38,641 nucleotides of DNA from Paenibacillus sp. NEAU-GSW1. Its GTDB lineage: Bacteria > Bacillota > Bacilli > Paenibacillales > Paenibacillaceae. The position numbers were made by a program, and so were the translations under genes. Below, in pieces: positions 23,587 through 32,189 of the stretch; within the stretch, counting starts at the first letter, position 1, and each line of letters begins with the position of its first letter. The notes below the pieces were generated by a model. It worked only from the letters and a program-made list of their open reading frames with translations, had not been told where the DNA came from and searched no databases. Location of the stretch: assembly GCF_009737085.1 (NCBI RefSeq), contig NZ_WOVL01000039.1:1-38641 (forward strand). The letters are read 5' to 3'.

Positions 23587-25416
23587 TTAAATAGCGGAAA
23601 ACTTGTAGATAGTCGCATGCCTGTATACCTGACCCGGCACCAAAACAGTAGAAGGGAACTGAGGGTGATTCGGCGAGTCCGGGTCATGCTGCGTTTCCAA
23701 AGTCAAACCGGCATATCGCTCGTAGGGGATTCCATCTTTCCCTATAACGCTGCCGTCCAGCGAATTGCCCGTATAAAATTGAATAGCGGGCTGCGATGTA
23801 TAAACCTCCATCAACCGGCCGGAGTGCGGGTCATAGACGCTGGCTGCAAAGCCCCTTGACTGTGCGTCGTGATGGATGACGTAATTGAAGTCGTAGCCTC
23901 CTGCCAGCCGCATTTGCGGGTCATTGGCATGAATGCGGGCGCCAACCGGTGTCGGCTGCCGAAAGTCAAGCGGCGTTCCGGCAACGCTTTGCACCTCTCC
24001 CGTAGGGATGAGCCCTTGCTTTACCGGAGTGAATCGATCGGAGTGAATCCGGACAATATGGCCGAGAATATTCCCGTTGCCCGCTCCCGACAAATTGTAA
24101 TAGTTATGCTGAGTAAGGTTCACAACCGTTTTTTTGTCAGTCGTTGCCGTATAGTCAATCCTCAGCTCATTCTCATCCGTAAGCGTATACTCCACGGCTG
24201 CGTCGACGTTGCCGGGAAACCCCTCTTCCCCATCCTTGCTTAGATAACGCAGAGCAAGTCCAACAGCGTCATTGCTCCGTTTTTCCTCGGCATGCCAAAC
24301 CCGTTTGTCGAACCCCCTTCTGCCGCCGTGCAGCGTATTCGGACCGTCGTTAACAGACAGCCGGTAGACGACGCCATCTAGCGCAAATCGGCCGTCGGCG
24401 ATCCGATTCGCGAAACGTCCGATTAACGCTCCAAAATAGTTGATATTGCCGGTTCTCCAATAGTCCTCCAATGTCGAATAACCGAGAACGACATCCTCCA
24501 TTTTGCCGTGCCGGTCCGGTACAATAAGGCTCGTCATAATGCCTCCATAAGTCATAATGGAAGCTTGCATGCCATTTTTATTGGTCAGCACGTATTGATA
24601 AACGGCCTGCCCTTCTGGCGTTTGGCCGACATACCGCTTGGCGATGCCGCTGCGCAGAGCGCCATTAGGCCGGACGGGAGTCTTCTCATCCCGGATGATC
24701 GGCTCAAGAGGCGCCGTATTTCCGTACACCGGCTCCGCCCCATGCGGACTGACGGCCCATCGCACAGCATTGGAAATTACTTTTAATACAACGTTGTTGT
24801 AGTATGTAGGATACTCTTGGTCCCCCGGACGGAAATAAAAGATTTTCCCGAGTCCCCTGGAATAGGCGCAGCCGCTGCGGAATACTTCCCCTCCCTGAAA
24901 CCAGCTAATAAATACAAGCTCTTCGGGAGCGGGGATATCAAAAAACTCGCCGTACATTTCCTCGGTTTGCAGTTCGAAATACTCGCCCAGCCCTTCCGTA
25001 ATCGGATGAGAGGGGTCAACCACCCACAACCGTTCCCGCTCGGCATCCGACCTCCACTTCAAATCGCAGGTCGTTCCCATTAGCTTCTTGAAAATTTTCG
25101 ACCGGTGTCCGGAATGCAGAACGATAAGCCCCATACCGGAAAGCACTCTATTATAAATGCGCTCGACGACCGCATCGGATACTTGCTCGTGAGCGACATG
25201 TCCCCACCAAATCAAGACATCGGTATGCTGCAGCGTTTCCTCCGTCAAACCATGCTCCGGCTGATCGAATGTCGCGGTTTGGATCTCAAAGCCGCTCATT
25301 CCGATTCCCGCAGCAATCGCCTCGTGGATTCCATGCGGATAGATGGCCGCCACCTTCGCTTCCGTTCTTTCCTGAATAAATTCGTTCCATATCGTCACCC
25401 TGATTCTTTTCGCCAA
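23587..25416 (-). CDS. ThuA domain - aldose 1-epimerase (mutarotase) fusion
   Basis: A 609-aa fusion in one uninterrupted frame. Residues 1 to about 225 are a ThuA-like (trehalose-utilisation) domain with a glutamine-amidotransferase-like fold: VTIWNEF, DVLIWWGHVAHEQV, GLIVLHSGH and FYFRPGDQEYPTYYN. After a linker (about 226-258), residues 259-609 are a complete GalM-type mutarotase with GRFANRIADGRF, His363 (NTLHGG), His437 (TQHNYYNL) and the catalytic Glu candidate Glu574 (LTLETQH). Mutarotases interconvert alpha and beta anomers of aldoses. There is no signal peptide, so it should be cytoplasmic. The start is a TTG at 25416 with AAGGAGGGG seven nt upstream. It is convergent with araR and divergent from the LysM-GMC enzyme, suggesting a role in sugar use. 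I do not know this fusion from characterised proteins. Confidence 0.88.
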   Translation of the reverse strand: MAKRIRVTIWNEFIQERTEAKVAAIYPHGIHEAIAAGIGMSGFEIQTATFDQPEHGLTEETLQHTDVLIWWGHVAHEQVSDAVVERIYNRVLSGMGLIVLHSGHRSKIFKKLMGTTCDLKWRSDAERERLWVVDPSHPITEGLGEYFELQTEEMYGEFFDIPAPEELVFISWFQGGEVFRSGCAYSRGLGKIFYFRPGDQEYPTYYNNVVLKVISNAVRWAVSPHGAEPVYGNTAPLEPIIRDEKTPVRPNGALRSGIAKRYVGQTPEGQAVYQYVLTNKNGMQASIMTYGGIMTSLIVPDRHGKMEDVVLGYSTLEDYWRTGNINYFGALIGRFANRIADGRFALDGVVYRLSVNDGPNTLHGGRRGFDKRVWHAEEKRSNDAVGLALRYLSKDGEEGFPGNVDAAVEYTLTDENELRIDYTATTDKKTVVNLTQHNYYNLSGAGNGNILGHIVRIHSDRFTPVKQGLIPTGEVQSVAGTPLDFRQPTPVGARIHANDPQMRLAGGYDFNYVIHHDAQSRGFAASVYDPHSGRLMEVYTSQPAIQFYTGNSLDGSVIGKDGIPYERYAGLTLETQHDPDSPNHPQFPSTVLVPGQVYRHATIYKFSAI

Positions 25417-25523
25417 TTCCGATCCCCTCCTTAATCGATGTATATGTAGATCTCGCATGAAACAATCGCGTTAATTGCATGAATCAGCGCATATATTTGA
25501 AGAAACGAAAGGAAGGGATGCCA

Positions 25524-27182
25524 TTGAAATATTATGTTGCAGGTACTGGGGATACGCTGTTAAACCTTTCACGACGATTTCAGATCGAGCTTGATCTATT
25601 GATGACGGCCAATCCGCATATCGCGAATCCGTATATGAATATCGCGGGCCGGAACGTGAACTTGGATACGCAAAGTCCACCGGCAAAGGACTATCGAGTT
25701 GTCGCTCCTTTTTGCCCGCCTGTCCCGGAATCCGATTTTCTTCCTTCATGGATACCTTTAACCGATGCCGAGAAAATGGCCGAAACCGAATACGATGTGC
25801 TGATCGTTGGCACTGGCGCAGGGGGAGGCGCTGCGCTGTGGCGTCTATGCGAGCAATGGGCGGGCAGCGGCAAACGGATCGGAGTAGTCGAGAGAGGCCC
25901 TGCGTACCTGCCGACCCATGCCGCAAATATAGCGACCATTGACGGCGACAGCTTCCGACTATATGCGCCTCCGGAAATTACCGATCTCATCGGGAACAGG
26001 CTCCCTGAGTATCCCGGCATGAAGCTCGTTTACGCTTTAGGTGGACGAATGCTGTTATGGGGAGCGATCTCTCCTCGCGTACCGGAGTTCGCAAGGAGAA
26101 GCTGGCCTGTTTCCAGCGAAGAGATGGAGCTCTATTACAATATCGCCGAAGAGGTCATGAACGTGACAACAGACTATACGAAGGACTCGTCCATCACAAG
26201 CATTCTCCTCGAACGGCTTCGAGCCAATGGCTATTTCAATGCGAGCGATATTCCGGTAGCGACCGATCTCGATCAAACCCGCTACGGTAGACTGAATTCC
26301 AATGTCTTCTTCAGTTCGATCCTTTTCCTCGCGAGAGCGCTAAGCCATCGTCCTTTCGACCTTGCCGTCAATACCTACGCCGCGGAAGTGATTACGGAAG
26401 GCGGGAAGGCAGCCGGAGTTCGGGTAATGACCGTCGACAAGAAGTCTTATATCCTTCGGGCGAAGACGGTCATCGTATCGGCAAGCGCCCTGCAAACTCC
26501 GCGCATTCTGCTTAACTCCGGCATTCCGGGCCATGCCATCGGCCGGTATCTGACAAACCATTCGTACTTGATTGCCACGGCAAGCGTGAACACCAAAGAC
26601 TTCCCCGAGCCTCTTGGCGTGCTCGGAATTGTCGTCCCGGAGCTTCCGAATCGGCCCTACCGGCTTCAGCTGCAGGGCCCCGGCAAATTTTTTAACTATC
26701 ATTACGATAAAAAACCAATTCAAGACGAATGGATCATCAGCTTTTATGGCGCATCCGGCGAAGTGGAATCGCGTTACGAAAACAGGGTGTATATCGATCC
26801 AAGCCGAGTCGACGCATACGGAATGCCGGAATTGCAAATCGACTTCTCGTATAGTGAGAGAGATGAGGCCGTTATTCAAGAAATGTATACGTATATTCAA
26901 CAGGCTTCCTCCGCGATGCAATTGCGCTTGGAATTGATAGACGGCGTTCCGGTTATTTGCTTGATGCCGCCAGGAGCGGACAATCATGATTTCGGAACGT
27001 GCCGGATGGGCGATGATCCGCTTACTTCGGTTACGAATCGGTATGGGCAGATTCACGGCATCGAAGGCCTTTTCGTTGCCGATAACAGCGTACTCCCTTC
27101 AATCGGCGCATCCAATCCGACCTTATCGACCGTTGCCTTGGCCATCCGGACGGCGGATTATATCGTTTTAACGGATAAATGA
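25524..27182 (+). CDS. LysM - GMC-family FAD oxidoreductase fusion
   Basis: A 552-aa protein. Residues 3-47 form a LysM domain (YYVAGTGDTLLNLSRRFQIE, then TANPHIANPYMNIAGRNVNL), which binds peptidoglycan. A linker to about 88 leads to a GMC flavoenzyme with FAD motif VGTGAGGGA (95-103), LLWGAISPRVPEF, and the C-terminal active-site region HDFGTCRMG (His488) and GASNPTLS (Asn531). GMC enzymes oxidise alcohols and sugars. There is no signal peptide; N-terminal LysM without one is known in spore coat/cortex proteins such as SafA, so spore localisation is a reasonable inference. I chose the TTG at 25524: GGAAGG lies seven nt upstream, while the earlier ATG at 25479 has no site. It lies 85 nt before germinant receptor operon 1. 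Confidence 0.88.
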   Translation: MKYYVAGTGDTLLNLSRRFQIELDLLMTANPHIANPYMNIAGRNVNLDTQSPPAKDYRVVAPFCPPVPESDFLPSWIPLTDAEKMAETEYDVLIVGTGAGGGAALWRLCEQWAGSGKRIGVVERGPAYLPTHAANIATIDGDSFRLYAPPEITDLIGNRLPEYPGMKLVYALGGRMLLWGAISPRVPEFARRSWPVSSEEMELYYNIAEEVMNVTTDYTKDSSITSILLERLRANGYFNASDIPVATDLDQTRYGRLNSNVFFSSILFLARALSHRPFDLAVNTYAAEVITEGGKAAGVRVMTVDKKSYILRAKTVIVSASALQTPRILLNSGIPGHAIGRYLTNHSYLIATASVNTKDFPEPLGVLGIVVPELPNRPYRLQLQGPGKFFNYHYDKKPIQDEWIISFYGASGEVESRYENRVYIDPSRVDAYGMPELQIDFSYSERDEAVIQEMYTYIQQASSAMQLRLELIDGVPVICLMPPGADNHDFGTCRMGDDPLTSVTNRYGQIHGIEGLFVADNSVLPSIGASNPTLSTVALAIRTADYIVLTDK

Positions 27183-27195
27183 CCACAAAGCAGTT

Positions 27196-27225
27196 GTATA
27201 ATCTTGGGCAATTCACCGCATACTA
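27196..27225 (+). promoter_or_regulatory. sigma-G-type promoter of germination operon 1
   Basis: GTATA (27196-27200), an 18-bp spacer and CATACTA (27219-27225) fit the forespore sigma-G consensus as I recall it (gHATR - N18 - CATWHTA) at every position. It is 42 bp before the first receptor gene. Known gerA-family operons are sigma-G controlled. Confidence 0.7.
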
Positions 27226-27267
27226 ATGCCAATTCTAGCCAACCATCGCAATCGGAGGTGACATTCC

Positions 27268-28827
27268 ATGTGTCCGGATAATTTGGGTGGTTCAACACCC
27301 AGCGGCCCGTCAAAGCAATCAGCGGTACAACCGCAGACTAACGGCAGCCAATCGAGCAGCGAGCCTAAACAGCCGATATCCAATCGACTGGAGGATAACA
27401 TCCGCCAGCTTGAACAGATATTTGCCAAAAACTCGGACCTCGTATTCCGGCATTGGAATTACGGCCCCGATCTTCAGCATTCGGCCTGCTCCGTCTACTA
27501 TGAAACGCTGATGCAGGGCGAGATTATTAATTATATGAAGTCTTCCCTGCAAGATCTCGTCGCACACGAGGTCGGACCGGGAGCGACGATTACGCCGGAG
27601 GATGTAATAGCCTTCTTCGGGCATAATGGAGTGTCCGAGAAAAAGGCCGATCTGCTGGATGACTTGAATCAAGCGATAGATTATATTTCAGCGGGCAACA
27701 TCGTCATTTTTTTCAATCAGTGGAATAAGGCTTTAATCTATAAATCGCTCACGATGGAATCGCGGCCGATCTCGGAGCCTGCCAACGAGACAGTTGTTCA
27801 AGGCCCTCGCGAAAGCACCGTTGAAAACCTGCAAAAAAATCTCGGACTTCTTCGCATCCGCTTGAATTCGCCCAAATTCAAAACGGTATCACTCTCCGGA
27901 GGCGGAGAAACAAGAACGCGCGTCATTTACGGCTATGTAGAAAATGCTGCGGACCCCGAGATGCTGAAGGAGTTCGAAAAAAGAATCGGTCAAATCAGTC
28001 AGACCGAAATATTGGAGACCTCCTACGTTGAGCAATTGATTGAGGATTCTACTTGGTCGCCTTTCCCTCAGCATCGGTATACGGAGCGCCCCGACACTGC
28101 GGTTGCCGCCCTGCTGGACGGCAAAATTGCGGTGCTTGTGCAAGGCACGGGAAGCATTCTGCTATGCCCGGGTTTGTTCACGGAGTTTTTCCAATCCAGC
28201 GAGGATTATTATCAAAGAACTGTCTATTCGACCATGATCCGCTGGCTTCGAATAGCCGCTTTTTTATTGGCCTTAATGCTGCCCAGCATCTATATTGCCT
28301 TATCGACCTTTCATTCCGAGCTGATCCCGACCGTATTGCTGTTAACGATCATCGATACAAGGGAAGGCATTCCGTTACCGGCTTTCTTTGAAGCGCTTGT
28401 TATGGAGTTTTTCTTTGAGCTGCTGAGGGAGGCCGGCGTTCGGCTCCCTAAGCCAGTCGGATCCGCGGTCAGCATCGTAGGGGCGCTCGTCATCGGCGAT
28501 GCGGCGATCAGCGCGGGCATTGCATCGCCGATTATGGTTATTATCGTCGCCTTGACAGGCATCGCTTCCTTTACGATTCCTCAATACAACATTGCCATCG
28601 CGCTGCGGATATTAAGATTCCCGCTTATGATTTCCGCTTCGGTAATGGGAGGATTCGGCATTATGATCGTCTTTCTGCTCATTTTGCTTCATCTTTGCAA
28701 GCTTCGTTCGCTTGGACAACCTTACCTATCCCCTGCCGCCCCGTTCCGGATAAGCGAGTTCCGGGATATTATCGTAAGAGCTCCATTAAAAACATTGCTT
28801 AAGCATCCCCGCAAGCATATGTCTTAA
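27268..28827 (+). CDS. spore germinant receptor A subunit (GerA/GerKA family), operon 1
   Basis: A 519-aa inner-membrane protein of the GerA family, the A component of a spore nutrient receptor. A Ser/Gln/Pro-rich N-terminal tail (about 30 residues) precedes the soluble domain (LEDNIRQLEQIFAKNSDLVFRHW...), then the conserved ERPDTAVAALLDGKIAVLVQGT and FFQSSEDYYQR before five to six membrane helices (about 325-490), and the family end LRSLGQPYLSPAAPF. GGAGGTG lies seven nt before the ATG. First gene of an A-C-D-B operon behind a sigma-G promoter. The germinant cannot be read from sequence. Confidence 0.93.
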   Translation: MCPDNLGGSTPSGPSKQSAVQPQTNGSQSSSEPKQPISNRLEDNIRQLEQIFAKNSDLVFRHWNYGPDLQHSACSVYYETLMQGEIINYMKSSLQDLVAHEVGPGATITPEDVIAFFGHNGVSEKKADLLDDLNQAIDYISAGNIVIFFNQWNKALIYKSLTMESRPISEPANETVVQGPRESTVENLQKNLGLLRIRLNSPKFKTVSLSGGGETRTRVIYGYVENAADPEMLKEFEKRIGQISQTEILETSYVEQLIEDSTWSPFPQHRYTERPDTAVAALLDGKIAVLVQGTGSILLCPGLFTEFFQSSEDYYQRTVYSTMIRWLRIAAFLLALMLPSIYIALSTFHSELIPTVLLLTIIDTREGIPLPAFFEALVMEFFFELLREAGVRLPKPVGSAVSIVGALVIGDAAISAGIASPIMVIIVALTGIASFTIPQYNIAIALRILRFPLMISASVMGGFGIMIVFLLILLHLCKLRSLGQPYLSPAAPFRISEFRDIIVRAPLKTLLKHPRKHMS

Positions 28828-28878
28828 AGGCTGACTGCAGCTTGCAACCATTAAGAATCAGGAAAGAATGAGTTTACT

Positions 28879-30054
28879 ATGATGAAAAGAATGATGCTCC
28901 TGCTGGCATGCTCCGCCCTGCTGCTATTTCTTCCCGGCTGCTGGAACAAACGAGAGCTTGATCAATACGGATTCGCAATGGCTATTGCGATCGACCAAGG
29001 AAAAGGCAGGCAGATTGAGCTTACGACACAAATGTACCGCCCGGTCGCCGGACAAAAAGGCGGCGGCGGTGGCGGCGGTACGGCAAGCGAGACAGCGAAC
29101 CTGTTGATCAAGACCGAGGATGATTCGATATTCGAAGCGATCCGCGATATCCCTATACATTTGGGCAGGAAAGCCAGCTGGAGCCATATGCGTATCATTG
29201 TGGTTGGGGAGAAGCTGGCAAGGTCGACCGACATCGGCAAGCTGATCGACTTCTTTTACCGGGATCATGAGCCGAGGCATACGATATCGATCATGATTGC
29301 CAAGGGACGTGCGGATAAAATATTGGAAGTAAAGCCGGCCATTGAGCAGACGATCGGTCAGCAGCTTTTGTTAACCAAACAGGTTGCCTTCAAAAATGCC
29401 GCCAAGTCGCTGGATACCACTTTGCTCAAATTAGCGCTGCAAATGAACAGCCCGAACAGCGATGCGGCGATCACCTATGTTTATAAGGACAAAAAAGAAA
29501 AAGATGAATTAAATGCCGCCGGTCTGGCTCTTCTAAAGAAAGGAAAGATGATAGGCGTCCTGCCTTCCAAAAAAGTAGAAGGGCTTGTCATGCTGCGAAA
29601 CGAGTATAAATCCGGAATTATCGAAGTCCCTTGCCCGGGAAAACAGCTGGAGACGGAATCATTCGAAGTGCTTAACTTGAGCACCAAAATGAAGCCCAAA
29701 CTGACAGGGGATAAGGCGCGCGTAACGGTTAAAACCTCAGTCGAGGGGGCAATCGGGGAATTGAAGTGTACGGAAATCAAATCAAGGAAGGATGAAGAGG
29801 CGTTCATCCGCAAATTGGATGAACAGATAAAGAAGGAAATGACGACGACCATCCGTATTTTGCAATCCAAAAAAATGGATATTATTGATATTGGAAATAT
29901 GATATCCAAATCGAATCCTAATAAATGGAAAACCATGAAGGAGACGTGGGATAACCAGTTTGCCGAACTCCCCTTTGATATCCAAGTTGAAACCAGGCTC
30001 TTAACGACCGGCACTACGATCGGAAAACCGTCTGTATCGGCAGAGAACAAATAG
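28879..30054 (+). CDS. Ger(x)C-family germination lipoprotein, operon 1
   Basis: A 391-aa lipoprotein, the C subunit of the receptor. It has an N-terminal signal with lipobox LPGC (Cys22) followed by WNKRELDQYGFAMAIAID, the classic GerC start. A short poly-Gly tract (seven Gly after GQK, about residue 60) is an unusual low-complexity insertion. Middle and C-terminal motifs include RKASWSHMRIIVVGE, DFFYRDHEPRH and a C-terminal domain ending near FAELPFDIQVETRL. It should be lipid-anchored outside the spore inner membrane. AGGAAAG upstream is somewhat distant (12 nt). It lies 51 nt after the A gene. Confidence 0.92.
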   Translation: MMKRMMLLLACSALLLFLPGCWNKRELDQYGFAMAIAIDQGKGRQIELTTQMYRPVAGQKGGGGGGGTASETANLLIKTEDDSIFEAIRDIPIHLGRKASWSHMRIIVVGEKLARSTDIGKLIDFFYRDHEPRHTISIMIAKGRADKILEVKPAIEQTIGQQLLLTKQVAFKNAAKSLDTTLLKLALQMNSPNSDAAITYVYKDKKEKDELNAAGLALLKKGKMIGVLPSKKVEGLVMLRNEYKSGIIEVPCPGKQLETESFEVLNLSTKMKPKLTGDKARVTVKTSVEGAIGELKCTEIKSRKDEEAFIRKLDEQIKKEMTTTIRILQSKKMDIIDIGNMISKSNPNKWKTMKETWDNQFAELPFDIQVETRLLTTGTTIGKPSVSAENK

Positions 30055-30076
30055 CGAATCCCTAGGAGGGATGCAT

Positions 30077-30325
30077 GTGTTAGAACGCATAATTGTACTG
30101 CTCGTTGCATACGGCTCTATTTTCCTTTATGACAGATCGCAATTGAAAAGCGTGTCGAACAAGGCGGAGAAGGCCGTTTATGTCGTTCTTATGCTCGCCT
30201 CGCTGTATTTCGCGATCGACTATGTCCTCGCATTGAAGTTTCCCGGGCTTTACGAGTCGGTCGATTTCGCATTCACGGGCTTGGCCAAGTTGATTGACAA
30301 AATGTTAACAGTTCCCAAAAAATGA
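30077..30325 (+). CDS. small D-type subunit of the germinant receptor operon
   Basis: An 82-aa membrane protein with two hydrophobic segments (about residues 2-18 and 35-55) between basic and acidic turns (YDRSQLKSVSNKAEKA). Small two-helix D subunits in some Bacillus gerA-type operons modulate germination, and size, topology and position fit. I chose the GTG at 30077 with AGGAGG seven nt upstream; the ATG at 30071 touches that site. It lies 22 nt after the C gene, and the B gene's ribosome binding site follows its stop. Operon 2 has no counterpart. Confidence 0.72.
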   Translation: MLERIIVLLVAYGSIFLYDRSQLKSVSNKAEKAVYVVLMLASLYFAIDYVLALKFPGLYESVDFAFTGLAKLIDKMLTVPKK

Positions 30326-30348
30326 CTGACAGCAGCGGAGGTGCAGGA

Positions 30349-31443
30349 GTGAACAAGCTGGAAACGATCAGCCCAAAGCAAATAAGCGTGCTATTCTTCA
30401 CCTTTATGACCGGATCGTCGATCATTAATATTCCCGCCCCGCTGATCGGCAAAGCGGAGAACGGCGCTTGGCTGTCCCTCCTTATCTCCGGGGCAATCGG
30501 TATGATGCTGCTGGGCTGCATGCTTTATCTTCATGCTCGTTTTCCTGATAAAAGCTTTGTGGAATATAGTCAAAAGCTGATCGGAGTATGGCTGACCCTT
30601 GCCATTTCCGTTCTTCCGCTTTCTTTTATGCTGCATATGCTTACGGCGATCGTCCTCGATATAGCCCTGTTCATGAAAAGCTCCATGCTCAGGGAAACGC
30701 CGACCTACGCTTTCACTTCTTTGATCTATATGGTTTCAGCCTTGACCGTTCGCGCGGGGCTTGAGGTCATGGCCCGAATGTTTACGATTATTATGATTCT
30801 GGTCGTTTTCTTTGTCACTGCCGTTCTGCTGCTCGCCATAGAAAATTACAATCCCGGAAATCTCTTGCCGTTCATGTCTCAGGGTATTAAGCCGGTGCTG
30901 AACGGCGCTTTTTTCTCGTTCGGCTTTCCTTACGCCGAAGTCTTTCTGTTCGCGATGCTCCTTCACTTCACACGGAAACAAGAGCGCAGCGGGCTGAATC
31001 GGAACATGCTCCTATCGCTTTTTATGAATATAATAACCCTGTGCATCTCTACGAGCTGTACCATCATGCTGTTCGGACCGCTTGCCGGGATCAAAAAATA
31101 TTCGTTGTACGAGCTTGCCCGCACGGTCGACGTTCAGGAAATTATAACGAGGATCGAATCCGTTATCGGCATATCGCTTATTGCCGGCTCCTATATGAAA
31201 ACGACCATAACGCTTTACGTTCTATGCCTGTATGTAACGCATCTGTTTAAGCTGAAGGATTACCGTACGCTCGTCATGCCGTTCGCGATGATCGCTTTCC
31301 TGAATACGCTTGTAGGGTTCAAATCGGATATGCAATGGGTTGAAATCGTGTCAATCGTGCATCCGTTATGGGTCGCGTTCGCCTATGCCGCCCCTCTGCT
31401 GCTCATAACGGCCGTCGCGGCGTTTCGCAGTTCTACAAACTAA
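30349..31443 (+). CDS. spore germinant receptor B subunit (GerAB-type permease), operon 1
   Basis: A 364-aa integral membrane protein with about ten helices, of the endospore germination permease branch of the amino acid-polyamine-organocation superfamily. It begins MNKLETISPKQISVLFFTFM, as usual for B subunits, and contains RETPTYAF, the segment FSFGFPYAEVFLFAML and a C-terminal helix pair. B subunits bind the germinant in studied receptors. I chose the GTG at 30349 because GGAGGTG lies five nt upstream; the ATG at 30322 overlapping the previous stop lacks a site. Last gene of operon 1; no clear terminator follows. Confidence 0.92.
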   Translation: MNKLETISPKQISVLFFTFMTGSSIINIPAPLIGKAENGAWLSLLISGAIGMMLLGCMLYLHARFPDKSFVEYSQKLIGVWLTLAISVLPLSFMLHMLTAIVLDIALFMKSSMLRETPTYAFTSLIYMVSALTVRAGLEVMARMFTIIMILVVFFVTAVLLLAIENYNPGNLLPFMSQGIKPVLNGAFFSFGFPYAEVFLFAMLLHFTRKQERSGLNRNMLLSLFMNIITLCISTSCTIMLFGPLAGIKKYSLYELARTVDVQEIITRIESVIGISLIAGSYMKTTITLYVLCLYVTHLFKLKDYRTLVMPFAMIAFLNTLVGFKSDMQWVEIVSIVHPLWVAFAYAAPLLLITAVAAFRSSTN

Positions 31444-31529
31444 TACAAACCTGACATCCCTCCAAGGATGTATGATTAGCGATTTTCCCGAATAGATCAT
31501 ACTATGCGTTCACTTAAGGGGGAATCCAT

Positions 31530-32189
31530 ATGCATCCTGCAAAGGCTTACGCCTTGTCGGCCAGTCCCTATACGGTCGCTACTTTCCGCGCGCTTGTCGA
31601 AGCGATCGTTCCGAATACGCCTGAGCTGGCCGTGTTCGGTGCGGAGCAAACGACAGGTGCGGCCGAGCAGGGCGTTCAGGACTACTTAATTTGGGAATTG
31701 GATCATACGCTTGCGCTGTTCTTCGGCATGCATTTAACCAATTTCCCGCTCTCCGCACCTACCGCCGGCATGCTGAATGCCGGTGCCGTTCAACTGGTCG
31801 CCTCGGGGCAGGCGCTTCAGGCTCCAAACCATACGCAATGGGAGATCAGTCCTTATTCCGCGATTTCACCGCTTGACAGAATACGAGTGCTTGCCATGCT
31901 GGAGGAGCTCAAGGTCGATCTTGGAGCGCTTCCGCCCCCTTACCGGGGCGACGGCGGACTTGTCAAATTTATCGTCGATTATCTCAATAGAGCGACGATG
32001 TTCGGATTCTATTCGGAATGGCCGGCTTACGGGACGACTCGGCTAGCGGCTCCAACGGAACGAAGACTGGAATATTTTCCGATCGGTTGGCGTCAGGCGG
32101 GTTACCCGGGTGTCTCATTAGGATATCGCGCGCTTCGCGGATTTCTATTAACGATTGTGCGAGAAGGAGGGGAATCGACAATTGTATGA
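31530..32189 (+). CDS. gluconate 2-dehydrogenase subunit 3-like (gamma) protein
   Basis: A 219-aa protein similar to subunit 3 (gamma, PF13618 type) of gluconate dehydrogenase and FAD-dependent glucose dehydrogenase complexes, a helical chaperone-like partner of the flavin subunit. Typical parts are TVATFRALVEAIVP near the N-terminus, the helix VQDYLIWELDHTLAL, LSPLDRIRVLAMLEEL-like residues at about 112-127 and the C-terminal FIVDYLNRATMFGFYSEW. Known gamma subunits usually carry a twin-arginine signal; this one has none. AAGGGGG lies upstream of the ATG. It overlaps the GMC gene by 8 nt. A CATACTA box at 31498-31504 resembles a sigma-G -10, but no matching -35 is present. Confidence 0.75.
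   Translation: MHPAKAYALSASPYTVATFRALVEAIVPNTPELAVFGAEQTTGAAEQGVQDYLIWELDHTLALFFGMHLTNFPLSAPTAGMLNAGAVQLVASGQALQAPNHTQWEISPYSAISPLDRIRVLAMLEELKVDLGALPPPYRGDGGLVKFIVDYLNRATMFGFYSEWPAYGTTRLAAPTERRLEYFPIGWRQAGYPGVSLGYRALRGFLLTIVREGGESTIV

Noticed and set aside
31454..31470. Small hairpin (ACATCC/GGATGT) after the operon 1 B gene as a terminator
   Set aside because: The stem is only 6 bp and no T-tract follows.
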